From contig NC_061777.1 of assembly GCF_022458985.1 (NCBI RefSeq), positions 18,999,668 through 19,063,667 on the forward strand: a stretch of 64,000 nt of DNA. Reading direction: 5' to 3'. This DNA is from Mugil cephalus (taxonomy: Eukaryota; Chordata; Actinopteri; Mugiliformes; Mugilidae). The notes beneath the pieces were generated by a model. It saw only the letters and a list, made by a program, of their open reading frames with translations, had not been told where the DNA came from and made no database searches. This document shows, piece after piece, positions 39,931 to 53,570 of this stretch. The first letter of the stretch is position 1, and each line of letters opens with the position of its first letter. The translations under genes and the position numbers were made by a program.

Positions 39931-42900
39931 ATGGCCAAAAACACATCTCTTTATTTTCGCATTGTCGAGGGCAGGAACCTCCCGGCCAAAGACGTGTGAG
40001 TAATTTCGGCATGTGCTTCTTCTGTCATATGCATAGCCACAGCATTGTTTAATAGCACCTCGTCAAGATAGCTAGTGAAGAGAAAAATCCAGCCTACATT
40101 TAAAATGCAATTTTCTGGTAGGCTGTCTGCTGTAAATTAATTAAGCTGATTAGGGGTGATTTAGCCAAAGCCAATTTGACCTTAGTGCAATTAAAGACAA
40201 CAGAAAATTAAATTAAGCTATACTCCCAGGCAAATTAACCGTACCACGTGTGATTATGTCTTTTTTGGCCTTTTAAAAAAAAATATTTTAAATTTTTTTT
40301 AATTTATTTATTTTTTTACAGCTCCGGGACCAGTGATCCATATTGCATTGTAAAAGTTGACAATGAAGTTGTGGCTCGGTAAGTATGCACATCCGCGCAT
40401 TACAACAACATACAGTTAAAACGGGAAACATATAGTGTTTGGAGCTCTCACGTTTCAATATCTTTCTTCACAGTTTATATATTTGCATCAGTTTAGTGTT
40501 CTGGCTGTGCTCCCCACTACTCTGCACATGTAAACCAGGGTGGAGTGTGTGTGATCAGTGTGGTGGAGCCCACAGCGTGGCCCCTCCATCACAGAGAACC
40601 TGATACTGGTCTGGCCTTTAAAACACCCGCAGGTAACCATGGAGAGGGTGCATCAATTATTGCAGGGAGCACCCGCTGTATGCAAGGAGAAAGCTGGAAG
40701 CAGAATACACCAGTTCAGGCGCAGTTTCACGTGGAGATGATGATTTCATCTTCCAAGTTATTTTAGATGTCCGCTGGACTGGGCAGTGTTTGGACCTCGA
40801 CCCAAAACATTCTGAGAATGCAGTTTGTTGTGGACATTGACAAGAACATGGGGTGAATTCAGTGTCTTTTGTTCCATCTGGCATGGCGAGGGAAAACAGC
40901 ACAATGATTCACCGCAGACACTCACACTAATTATCTTGTAGTGTTACAGGCCAACTGACTCCTCAAGTGTGATATTCATGCATGATGAAGCTGGTAGACT
41001 CTGGTGGGAAAACACTCTTATAGAAACACAAGGGTTTGTTATAAGGACTTTAGATCCCGTTGAGAGCATGCATCATAGAAACAAAACCTTATTTACCAGG
41101 AGTGTCTTACTTTTATATTTCTATATATTTTATAGATGTTTTGTAGACACAGTAGTCCTGCAAGAATTTGCTGAAATACAGTTAATTCAACAGTTAACTG
41201 CTTTCAATCATAAACGTATCATTACCGACTAATTGTTTATCACTCAGATTATCACTCAGACTGGGCATAACTGACACATTTATTTTAAAACATAATGGGG
41301 TTAGGCCCTTATGAGCCCTTATACAATTACAGAAAGCAAATCTTGCCTGGAGCTGCTCTAATTTTTACTTGCCCAACGGTTCTATCACATGATCCCTCAA
41401 AATGATGCAATGCCTGTGTGCGACCTCACTGTCAGACATTTCATATATCACTAAGTTCAGTTCAGATCCACCAGAGAGGGATTTTCCCCTTCTCGGGCAG
41501 GTTCATTTGAATAATTATTAGTGACACAAACAAATACAATTGTTCGGTAAATCACCATCATCAAAAAAAGAACAAAACAAAAGAAAAATGTTAATAAATG
41601 TACAAAACAAACAAAAAAACGACATATAGTTTGTTGTTGTAGTTCTATGATTATTCTTCTATAATAATATATAATAACATGTCATTTCTCTTTCAAGAAA
41701 CCATGTGAGTTTATGCTTCAGCCACATTTCTGACCCCCGCCATTTCGCATTCACCTTGTGTGTTTCTCTGTGAGCATGTTAAACCTCTCTTTTCAGGACC
41801 GCCACGGTGTGGAAGAACCTAAATCCTTTTTGGGGGGAAGAGTACACTCTGCACCTTCCGATGGGTTTCCACTCACTCTCGTTTCACGTCATGGACGAGG
41901 ACACGATTGGGTAACGCTGTCATCCAGAAATGTCTCAAATCATTTATATTTAACCATTACTCCTAACTGACAGAGGGCCCAGTTAATTTATAGTCCTCAG
42001 TGTTTGCTTAACATGGCTCATGAACCGATATATTTGGGTTAAATCCTCGTGCAGAGCAGAAAAAAAACCCTCCAAGCATTGAATAAACAAACATCATCAG
42101 GCAGATGGCCGATGAGCCTGAGTGCTGATGAAAGGTTGTTTTTTTCTCCTCTTCTCACGACCACCAGTTCTCTAATCATTTAACTCAAGAACCTTGATTG
42201 TATTATTTGTGGCTTCCACCTGATAATCTCTTTGTTTTTAAAATCCCTTTTCTGCAGGCATGATGACGTTATTGGAAAGATTACACTCAGCAAAGAAACC
42301 ATTGGATCTCAAGCTAAAGGTATGAGAAAACAAATCAGTCTGTAACGAGAGTGCACGACCAGAGCTCAGAGGTTAAACATACAACATGCTTCCCATGATA
42401 GAGTCAAAAGTCAGAGTGATTGGGGAGACATGCTTTTTTTTTTTTTTTTTTTTAGTCTGGGAATGTTTCTCAGTTTCTCTCTCACACATTTCATTTGTCA
42501 CATTTGTCAATCACTTTTTTTCAGCGTCGCATTCAAGACACTCATTGATTAATTTGTTACAGGTATTATGATGGCCGTCCTGGTGCTCGTGAATAAATAA
42601 ACTCTGGGAATGTTTGTCGTGCATCATAAACCTATTTTTCAAACCCGCGGTGCTGTAAAATGAGAAGATCAACCGAAGCGTTTGAAACGGCTCCCAAAAA
42701 TTTAATGAGGAGCTCTGTTGCATTAGAGTTCAAGAAATGAGTCCAAGTGTTTACCTCAGCATTAAATGTAGCCCATGCTGTCTTGGCCAGACATATGGCT
42801 TTTAAAATATGGTCTGTCGTGATGGTGTTGTAGTTTTATCACATTGCCGGGGGTGTTTATTGGGGGATGTTTGCTGCATACCGATGCCTCTCTTTTGAAA

Positions 42901-45900
42901 GCCACCTGGCATGGCCTTCACTCTCCTGTGATTCATTGCTACATGATGGCTCTGAGTCACTTACTCCCTTGCAGGATTTTTTTTTCTCACAGCCTGGTCT
43001 TGACATTGCATCATTTTTTATTTATAACAGAAAACAGTAAACTTAATTTACATGCTGTTCAGACTCTATATATTTTTGACTTTGTGTACCTTCACCTTAA
43101 ACTGTTGATAAGAATTATAGACATTTCACAGACTCTTTTTCACAAAAGTCTATAACTCAATACAAAACAGCGATTTGCTAAAAATGTAAAGTAATCAGAC
43201 CACATTATGCACTACAATATCCAGATATTAAATATTGTTTACTATGAAAATCCTGTGACAGTAATTGTAGATTAACAAGTGTAGTTGATCAGATCTCTTC
43301 CTCAAGCGTCTTATTTGGACATTAGTGTTGGCAGATTAACTGGCAGATTTGCCAGTTAAGAATAAAAACACTTAATGGGGGAAAAAAAGTGATATGCAGC
43401 CCCAGTTGTCACATCTGTTGTTATTCTCTTTTAATATTTGAATCTTTCGGGAGTAGTATCTGTGTGTGGTCTGTTCAGGGCTAGATAGCTGGATGAACCT
43501 GACCAGGGTCGACCCCGATGAAGAAGTCCAGGGGGAGATCCACCTGAGTTTGGAGCTTCTGAAAGATACAGAGAAGATTTGCCTGCGTTGTCGAGTCATT
43601 GAAGCCAGGTAAAGAGAAACATGGACGCTGCTGAGAAACACTATGACGTGAGCTTTGTGCAGATCTCTAAAATAGCATGAGGGTTGAGTTAGATGAATAA
43701 ATAAATAGTAACTGAAAGTTACAGCTTCAGTTTCAGTAAGCTACTGTAGGAAGACTTTAAAGGTCACTATATTTCACGATTTGTACAATGTCCCCACACA
43801 CAAAACACAAAATAACTGTACTGTAAATAACTGTAGGGTTAGGGTTAGGGTTAGGGTTATATCCTACTGCACCTCAAATGATGATGGTGTTTGTTTGCTC
43901 TGATCAGATCTTGCGTGGAGACATATTCAATGTGTAAACACACGTACTTGAAGCCAGATACTTGTGATTTGATCACTCAGGACACACATTATTACCAGGT
44001 CTGAACGGGGCCTTAGAGACAGCAATGGATGACCCTAACAGCAGGATTGTATCAGAGGTTCTATATAGACTGTAGAGACATGGCTAAATGCAATTTTTAG
44101 TGGTAGAAATAACATGTAATCATCTTATGATAAGTTTCTGTAGCTGAGCTCCTTGTGGCAAAGACCCATCAGTGCCATCACTGAGCTGAAATCTTATCAC
44201 CATCACCCCGCAGGCCTCCACATTCCCTACTGAGTCACACTACTGCCACCATCACACCACTCACTGCCCCATCTGCGTGTCCCAGCCTACAATCTCTCCT
44301 TCTCAGACAGGGCACTAATGAGCATGTCAGTCAGGGCTTGACACTGTGTTATTCAAACAAGCCCAGATTAATGTGAAGAAAAAAAAAAAAGGAATAAGGT
44401 GAAGTAGTGTTTTTACACCATCATACTAACTAAATCAAATCACACGACAGATAATATGAGTTTATTGAGCATTTTTATGTGTTGATGAATTCTCGTTTGG
44501 TGATGATGCCCACAGAGACTTGGCTCCAAGAGACATTTCTGGAACTTCCGACCCCTTTACAAGAGTTATTTTCAACAACCACAGTGCGGAGACATCGGTG
44601 AGCTCCTTGTGCATGCATGTATTTAGGTTGCACTGGAGCCAGAAGTTTGTATTCATTCGTTGATGTTTGTTTGATTGTCTGTCTTTTTATTTGATGTCAT
44701 TGTGCAAATAAAGGGACTGAAGTGACAATGGGTGTACTGAAGAGATGTCTGTTGTTAGGATTTCTTAAGAATTTCAAAATACTTTATTTTAGATAATCAA
44801 GAAGACCCGTTTTCCTCACTGGGGAGAGACCTTAGAGATGGAGTTGGATCCAGAGGAGCTCAGCGATGAGGGGACCGTTACCGTGGAGGTCTGGGACTGG
44901 GATATGGTGGGCAAGAACGATTTTCTTGGAAAGGTAATTATATATCACATGATTTAGATTTATAGCCCATGACTGTTTTAAAAAGTATTTTGAAGCATTT
45001 AAATAAGTATTAAAAGTATTTATTTCCAAACATGAACGTTCTTAATGAATTTTCTAGTCATACATTGTATCCTCGTTACCTTGTTTGTTCTTTTGTTACA
45101 GTTCTTTTTTTCTTTTGTCACAGGTGGAAATTCCCTTCGCTTGTTTGCACAAGACACCTCCGTTAGAGGGCTGGTTTCGTTTGCTGCCCTTGGGAAACAA
45201 CGAGCTTGATGCTGGGTGAGGATTATGGGCGTGTTTGTTTGTGCATTGTGGCAATTTGTGGGTTTATATTCTTGAGAAGCATTTTGCCCCAAAGACTCAA
45301 TCTGTAATAACAGTCACTGTGTCTTTTTTTTAAAATGCACAAAGTGAAAGAATTTGCTCTCCTCCAGGCTCTCTTCCATATAAATGAATATTCACAGGTG
45401 TATAGCCAGGTCTCTGACAGCATCTGTTCCAGGAGATAATTTTAGAGCAAAGAGGGCTGAGTGAACTGCAAAAGGATAGTGTCAAAGTAAAGTGAAGCTC
45501 AGTGGTTCTCTGGGAAATGACTCACAGTTTATAAGAGGGGAGGGGGACACTGCTGAGTGGAAATTTATTAGAGACCTACTTTCACAATAGTGCAATTGCC
45601 ATTGGTTGCGGAAAGCAGTGTGACCAAATATTTGACAGTCTTCCTAACCGATAGGACTCTTTTTAAAGAAAATGACGGGTTATCAGTCCACAGAAATATT
45701 GTGTGAATTTTTTTAAATGGACTTAATTGAGTACACGATGAAGACCTGCAGAGCATCCCCCTCTCCTTTGTTTCCAGTGGAAAGCTGGGAGCGCTGCGTC
45801 TGAAGGTGCGGTTGGTGGAGGACCGGATCTTGCCGTCCATGTACTATCAGCCACTCATCGACCTTCTGGTTGAGTCGGTAATCTCCCCCACAGAGGTCAG

Positions 45901-48900
45901 CATCTCTGCTCCTCTTCATTTCTTCTCGGTCATCATGTGAAGGGACTGCTGCATGCATCACATCTTCCTCTCTGTAGTGCTTTCCCTCAACCCACTCCAC
46001 AGTTATCCACCTACTTCATTTATCCTACACGGGCTTTCCAGTGACGCGCGCATTATTAGGCGATGACCTTGGTACTCCTCTTTCCAGGTGGAGGACAGCA
46101 GCGCTCTGACCATGCTGGAGGAGGTGACCACCGTCGAGAGCAGGCAGGATGTGGCCATGACTCTGGTCAAGATCTACCTGGGGCAGGGCCTGGTGGTGCC
46201 CTTTCTGGATTACCTCAACACGCGGGAGGTCAACCACACCAGTAAGAAGACTAAAATATTACAGTCTGTCTGAGACAATATTAGGAACTAAGGAATACAG
46301 CGAATACCTGCCAGTTTTCTGCTATTGTTCCACTCTCCTGAGACCCTCTTACGGGAGCTATTGTTTAACTCTGAATTGACATTAAGGTCTCTGAATGCTG
46401 CAGCGATGGTCTGTGTGTGGGCAGTAAAATCCAACCAGCTCTATATTTACTGCCCCGATGCCAATTATTTACTCACCCAACTGTCTTTTCATGGCTTCTC
46501 TGAGGTCTGGATTAGTCATGTTTTTTGCCTCCGCAACATATCCCCATGATAATTCACGCAGAGTTGTGCGAGTCTGGTCTTTGGGTTCTGTTGGTGTAGT
46601 TTGAGATAATAAGCATAGTGCCTAGGTTTCCATAGCAACACCACATGATCTAACTGCTTGATCAGGAATAGACGCCGTGAGCAGTCAGACATTAAAGTTC
46701 GGCACGGGGGGTGAGGCTAGGAAAAAGTACGGTACACCCACTGAGCTGTCGTTAAAACCTAGCCTTTCCCATAGGCGCAAATATTTTACCTGGCAACTCA
46801 GTCTTGTCACAATGGATATTTTAGTATCACCACTCTGAAGGATTTATGTGATGCTGAAGCAAGGTCAGTTTACCCTCAGTTGCGAGACTAAGTTGTTTGT
46901 TTCTAAAGCAGATCAATTCTTGGTCAATACATCAAACCGAATAGAAATGGGGCCACAGGTGAAGCCTGAACCGAAGGCAGGACAAGACAAAAGGTCCACA
47001 CAGTGTATGAATATCTTTCAGTTTAATGACACAATGTATCAGTCCTTGAGGGTTTAATCAAGCGTAATTATAATCCTGATGAGGGTCTTGGTGAAAGTTC
47101 ATCACACTGATTAGGAGCTGTTAATACAGCGGTGGGATCCTTTCCCCTTGTTCCTGCCCTCAGGTATTCAAAACACAAAGAGTGTTTTCTGGCCAGAATA
47201 GTATGGAGTCAATGGGATATGAGCCAAAAACTGTTAATTGTTGGAATTTGTGGTGAGCTTCATAGCAATTGTTTTTTTTTTTGTTTTTTTTTAATTATTA
47301 TTCTTCTTGATTTAGCCAACTAAGCTAAACAAAATCAAGTCAGATTTTCCTCTTGGGGTTGTATAATCTTAAATCCTATAGTAAAGAAAACAGTTAAGAT
47401 AAAGAAAAGCTTCAGTTTATTTTGACAATGAAAGTCCTGTTATTAACCTTCTCCTTCTTTGTAGTTCTTTAAATTGGTCGTGCCCCTGCTTTCCTCAAAT
47501 CAAAGCTGCTGCATTAGAATTATAATTTAGTACATTGTATTATACCTTGGATTATATGTTAAAATTATTTTTCATTTTGCTTTCACAGCGGATCCAAACA
47601 CTTTATTTCGCTCCAACTCACTTGCCTCAAAGGCCATGGAACAGTTCATGAAGGTGCGTTGACATCTCTGTTGTTTAATTTAAAGCTATCAGTGATTTTT
47701 TTTTTCTTTTTTTGTTTACACTGTGGGAAAAGTGGAATTTGTCTGTTAATTATTTCCAGCCTTTTAGTCGATCTTTGCCGCCTTCCTCCTGAACATTCCC
47801 TCTAAATGCTCCTTTCTAAATGTACGCTGAGTTTGCTTTAGTGTATTGTGATTGTCCAGCTGGATCGCACTGTATCTTGTTTACTGTCTCGATTATGCAA
47901 ATTTACACTTTGCTAACTAAATAGATGGTGCTAGGACGGTGGTAAATGAGGTGTCTACAACATATGGTATTGTTTTGTTGTCAGGCTGTTGGCATGCTGT
48001 ATCTACACGAGGTGTTGAAGCCTATCATAAACCGCATCTTTGATGAGAAGAAGTACATTGAGCTGGACCCGTGTAAGATTGATCTTAACCGCACAAGGTA
48101 AAACAGACCTAAAACACATTCTCCTGGATCGCAATAACATAATAATATTCTGACCTAAATATAATCCAGGTCTGTTTCACAGGTGCTTGTCCTACAAATG
48201 ACTAATGGGGGATTCTGTGTTGTAGATTTATGTGCGCAGCTCGACGTTTATGTGTTAAAATGGTCAAATTGAAAAGATGCCACAGGAGACTGCCCACTTC
48301 CTTTACACTTCACCCCTGAGAGAAGGACATCAATGTGAGAAAATGAAAAAAAGGGAATGTAAAAAGGGGGAAGGCTGTTGCTTGGCAACTGCCATGAGCC
48401 CCCAGAGATGTCTATCTCTGACATGAAGGGAGATCCAGGATCTAACATCCTCTGCGTTTGCAGTAGATCAGCCTACCGTCATTGTTGTCTCCCCTGCCTG
48501 TCGATATTTATCTCACATTTTCAATACAGCACTCAGTGTTCATACTCTCACATGTGATGACATAATCAGGAACAGGGCTGCAGCGAATTGATTCGAGTAC
48601 ATGTGTTGAGGATGCAAAATTGTGTGTGATCTTGTGTTTGAATTGTGCAGACCTCTGTCGCAGGGATTCAGTCCTTTACAATCTCTTTCTTTGTCTCTGA
48701 AGACGAATTTCATTTAAGGGCGCAGTGTCAGAGGCAGAAGTGCGGGACAGCAGTGTGGAGATGCTGCAGAGCTACTTAACCAGCATCATTGAATCGATCG
48801 TGGGCTCAGTCGATCAATGTCCTCCCGTCATGAGAGTGGCCTTCAAACAGCTGCACAAGAGAGTAGAGGAGCAATTTACTGAGCCCGAGAATGAGGTCAG

Positions 48901-51900
48901 TCGGGCAGAATACACAGATAAAAAAATACGCGCTTGAATCTTTTTAAAGCACATCAGTGTATTTGTAGGTCATGTGATTATAACTATGGCTATTATCATG
49001 AAGGAGAAAGCCCCTCACTTAAGGATTTTTCTGTCAAACTCACGACATTTTTTACAGGACGTGAAGTACCTGGCCATCAGTGGATTTTTTTTCCTGCGTT
49101 TTTTTGCTCCTGCAATCCTCACGCCTAAACTGTTCCAGCTGAGAGACCAGCACGCTGACACACGTACAAGCAGAACGCTGTTACTACTGGCCAAGGTATG
49201 ATTCCAAACGCAGGCGTACGCACAGACGCTGCCATGAATAATTTATTCTTGTCCAGACATCACACTTAAGTGCATAAAAAACAAACAGTAAAGATGCGGG
49301 AGCCTTGGTTGTAAGGTGACAGGCAGAAAGAAATGGATACTTCACGAGTTGAACAAATTTGAACGTGTATGTACGACATTGCTCTTTTGTATGTTTTTAC
49401 CTGCTGCTGAATTAACAACTTCTTCCTTTAGTTTTATGATTTTTGTAATATTCTTTTTCTTTCCATCCCAGAGTATTTAAAAACAGCAAGTGATTTATGA
49501 CGGTTCAGGATTACTCACAAATTGCTACAAAAGGACACAAATAATGAAAAACTGTTCCCTTGTGACAGGCAGGTTACAACTGAGGTTAAGCAATGATTTT
49601 GAATGTAACAGAGCCCTAAGTGTCACTAAGAGAAACACCCTTAATTTCAATAAAAACAGGGGTCTCATGGTCACATATTAGACAGAAAGCAAAACCTGTT
49701 TCCTCTCCCACATTTGGCTTCTGTGGTTGCTGTCCGTGGTGCTGAAGTGCTGTTGCCATGGGTCCTCTATGGAGACAGGGAACGGGCTATTTTTACCTTT
49801 GTGTGTGCTGCGTCCAGACTATGGTTCAAAGCCGACCATCAGAGAGGGGCGTAGAGAGGAACTTCCTGTTCACTCTAGGCCAGGTGTGGGCTGGACAAAA
49901 GGCCTCACAGCATGCTTGGCCTCAGGGACCCTTTTGATCTCAGACTTTGAGATATGCAGTCACTGGCTGAGTTCTGTCAGTCACCTGAGATTTGATGTGA
50001 TGAAGACGTGAGTTTGGAGATGGTATTTTGTCTTTGTATTTGGCCATCCAGGCACTACAAAGTGTCGGCAACTTGGGTCTGCAGCTGGGCCATGGAAAGG
50101 AGCAGTGGATGGCACCCCTTCATCCCATCATCCTTCGCAGCGTGGCCTCTGTCAAAGACTTCCTAGACAAGTTGATCGACATAGATCATGACATTGGTGA
50201 GGCTGCTTACACTGAGCACATCACTAAAGTTCTAATCAAATGTCCAAAGGTCATATTAATGATCTTATCAGCCACAGGCCACCTGCCAGTGTGGCGACTA
50301 ATGTCAGGATTAAGTTAAACAGTACTACAGCCCAGTATTGAAATATTCATAACGAGCTGGAAGTGTAGAAAAGAGATGACATGGTGAATGAGCTGGCGTG
50401 GAGCTAGAATGAGACGCCACACTGGTTATCCATCATGTCTTGGCTGCTGTCTCACCGTCATGTGTCAGTAGGGCTGTTGTTGTGAAACATCTTCCCCCTC
50501 TGACATATCATGTTTCAGCCTCCTTCTTCTACATCACACTCACTCCTTTCTCCTAAAGGCCAGTTTGACATTTAATGCTCTTCAGGTGGATTTGTTGGAC
50601 AGAAGTGGATGCATGTCATTCCTCTTTGAAGCTGTCCTTCATGTCGTGATAGAAGATAGAGAGATAGATAGATACTTTATTTATTCTGTGGACATGATGA
50701 TGAAAGTAAAGCTAAACAATTGAAGGTGCAGCATGCTGTTTATTTATTGGCACAGCACCACCTTGTGTCTGCCTGCATGAATATGCCATTGCATATAGAG
50801 TTTTTCCTTACATTTGTTTTCTCCTTGGTCCTGCAGTGTCTGAAGTGCCTCAGAGGGCCGTGTTCATGCCTTCAGTCACAGTCAAAGAGGGGTTTCTCCA
50901 CAAACACAAGACGGAAGGACCCCAACTACTTTCCCGTTTTGCCTTTAAGAAACGCTACTTCTGGTTGACTAGTGAGACGCTGTCCTATGCCAAGACTCCT
51001 GACTGGCAGGTCGGTATTGAACCATTAGGCTCGAGCGTTATATTCCACTGACATATAGTTTGTCACACGAGTCTCCATATTGTTGTTATTTTTATTTTAT
51101 TATTATTTTTTTTATCGTTTTGCTAGTTAGCATTCACAGGTCTTATCGTGTAATGCCTTTCTCGTTGGCTTTCATGCAAGCCAAACAGATGAGTAAAGTT
51201 TGCATAAAAGTCACGTGAAAGTGATTCATCTATTATTAGAAGCGGATATGCTGTCTTATGATGAATTAGTCACTGCGTGTGCCCCTCAGAGGACTTTCAT
51301 GCAAAAGAGGAAACATTAAAGTTATTCCCAGCTTGCCTTAATGTATTTGTGTTGATATTCTTCTGAGAAGATCATTAGTGTCATTATCATGTGCTGCCAA
51401 ACCTTGTGATAATGATCTCATCTCATTTAGTAACCAGAGACTGAGATGGAGAGAGTGTAGCAGCCCAATTTAGCCCAATAAAAAGCTCTCTCTTTGAGCC
51501 GGTCTCCGCTTTGTGTGACTGGAATAAAGGCGACAGTTAATTGAAGGCTGTGGATATTCATGCTAACATTGCAAATCAGATTGCAGACAATGTCCTGGCC
51601 CCTTTCCTCCATGTCGGGGCACTCCAGTCTCAGTGAGACGCGCTCCCAGTGGAAGTGGCTGATTTACACTTAAAAGTAGCCTTTGCTGCCACACTGGTTC
51701 TCATCTCCACTTCCTCCTTGCCTCATATTGTTCCAGCTTAATGTGTGCAGAAACCACTTAATTAATGTGCGATCAGATGTCACCCTTCTCTTATTTAAAC
51801 CTCAGTGTGAATTGCCTAAAGCAGAGGCAGGATACGTTGTTACCTACATGCGGGTACTTGCGCTCATTGGTGCTGTGGCTGAACTGTTGCAGGTGCGCTC

Positions 51901-53570
51901 TTCAATCCCTATCCAGTGTGTGTGTGCCGTGGAGAGGGTGGATGAAAATGCCTTTCAGCAGCAGAACGTAATGCAGGTCATCACCCAGGACAACGATGGG
52001 CAGCTGCACACCATATACATCCAGTGCAAGGTGCATTCGTACCGACACCGTCCAGTCACCGACAAAGTGCATGACCTTTTTTCAGTTTGACGCTTTTCTT
52101 CTCTGCACAACAATTGTTTCTTCGACCCATTATTTTGTTTACTGACCTTTTTCTGCAGTTTTTTTTTATAAGAACAAATTTTCATTTAATGGATGCATTT
52201 TCCTGTTTGCGAATCCTTGTTCAGACACTTACTTGATTTATTCATTTATTTTTGTTGAAACAGAATGTGAATGAGCTAAACCAGTGGCTGTCTGCGATCA
52301 GGAAAGTCAGCATCTACAATGAGCGCATGCTGCCCTCTTTCCACCCCGGGGCTCATCGCAGTGGCAAGTGGACGTGCTGCCTGCAGGCAGATCGTGCTGG
52401 TAGTCCTGGTGTTATTATTTCTAATGCTTCTCTGAGGACTACAGAGTTTGGCACGAGCACCTATTTCACCAAGCAGACATAAAAATATGTGGCACATGTT
52501 ACAAAAGTACTGAATTATGCCCAAGACACCAGAAGGATTGTCAGGAATTAACGGCATCCCAGAGCATAAGCAGTATTGTCCATTAGGCTTATTTCATGAC
52601 ATGACACTTTTCTACTTCACTCCTGGCTGACTGACTTGTAGCTGGCTTCGAAAAGCGAATTAGTTCCTGGCAATCCATATTTAATGATTAAACCTTTGAT
52701 TTGTAGCTGCCATGTTTTTGTTTCTTCGGTGGAGAACAAGCTCAGAAAACTCACAATCAGATTTTTCTCTTTTTCATTCATCTAAAACTGCACGTAATTT
52801 CTAACATAATTTTATCTGCCATCAGTGTCTGTCAAAGTGTAAACCATTAGTAATACTAGAATTTTGGGTTTGACAAGACAAAAAGACATGTTGTTGCATG
52901 AGGTTTCAATGTAGATCATCACTGTTAAAGACCGGGTCTCAGTTACAGGCTGCAGTAGAACCCACTCAGCTGTGACTCTGGGTGACTGGAGTGACCCACT
53001 GGATCCGGACGTAGAGACTCAGACGATTTACAAGCAACTTCTCCAGGGCAAGGACAAACTCAGGTCGGTGGTGCAGTTCACTTACCGGACACTAGAGGGC
53101 TATGTTGCAACACAGGAATGTGCTGCTCTGCTGCTGCTGCTCCTCGACAATGCGATGACTCAAATACCTTCACTGTATGAAAGCTGTATGTATTCTGACT
53201 GATTCTGCAGGAAAAAATATGTGGAGACGCCAGAAGCTGATCAGATGTTGAGCAATCAAGAAAAGATTAACTCTGACATTCACCCCGGTGAGACTAACAT
53301 CTATGTTTACTGCGTGTGCTTATGTCATCACCATTGTCATCTACAAATACTCAGTTACAATTACAGATTATAGGATGCTTAAATTACCACTTTAACGAAT
53401 CTACGCATTTCTGTCTCGTAGATGGCGCAGAATGCAACACTCAGCTAATGAAGACAGGTCAGAGCATCGCTGCCCGGCTCTTAGCGGTGATAGAAGACCT
53501 GGAGCAGGCCCACGATGCCTTCCAGCGCAGAGAAAAAGAGGACGGCACCAGTGTCATTCTGAATCCCTGA
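39931..53570 (+). CDS. rasal1: RAS protein activator like 1 (Ca2+-responsive RasGAP)
   Basis: Twenty-one exons give 818 residues (human 804): 39931-39995, 40322-40378, 41797-41910, 42258-42319, 43479-43608, 44516-44597, 44793-44933, 45124-45215, 45778-45895, 46088-46241, 47589-47653, 47985-48097, 48703-48895, 49058-49195, 50052-50196, 50837-51009, 51893-52030, 52264-52399, 52949-53063, 53211-53287, 53422-53570. It switches Ras off by stimulating GTP hydrolysis after Ca2+-driven membrane binding. C2A (about 5-105) keeps Asp21, 27, 74, 76, 82; C2B (about 135-230) keeps Asp149, 155, 205, 207, 213, so both should bind calcium. The RasGAP domain (about 290-555) has the arginine finger in LFRSNS (Arg346) and FLRFFAPA (474-481). 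A PH domain (about 566-672) and BTK zinc motif (His687, Cys698, Cys699, Cys707) follow. It matches RASAL1 better than RASA4 throughout. Exon 18 may instead end at 52,408. Confidence 0.97.
43834..43858 (+). repeat. Short interstitial telomere-type repeat
   Basis: Four consecutive TTAGGG-type units (TAGGGT TAGGGT TAGGGT TAGGGT, then TA) lie in rasal1 intron 5. The tract is exact over about 25 bases. It may mark an old repair event or be chance simple-sequence growth. Confidence 0.9.
50650..50690 (+). repeat. GATA microsatellite with ACTTTATTTATTCTG tail
   Basis: Imperfect GATA units run into ATACTTTATTTATTCTGTGG inside rasal1 intron 15. A GATA run followed by ACTTTATT is a frequent end of retroposon copies in fish genomes, so this may be the tail of a degraded element. 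No body is recognisable on either side. Confidence 0.45.

Noticed and set aside
39931-53570. Assigning the RasGAP gene to rasa4
   Set aside because: The domain order is the same, but the GAP domain, the [13 protein letters not shown] tail and the adjacent dtx1 all fit rasal1.
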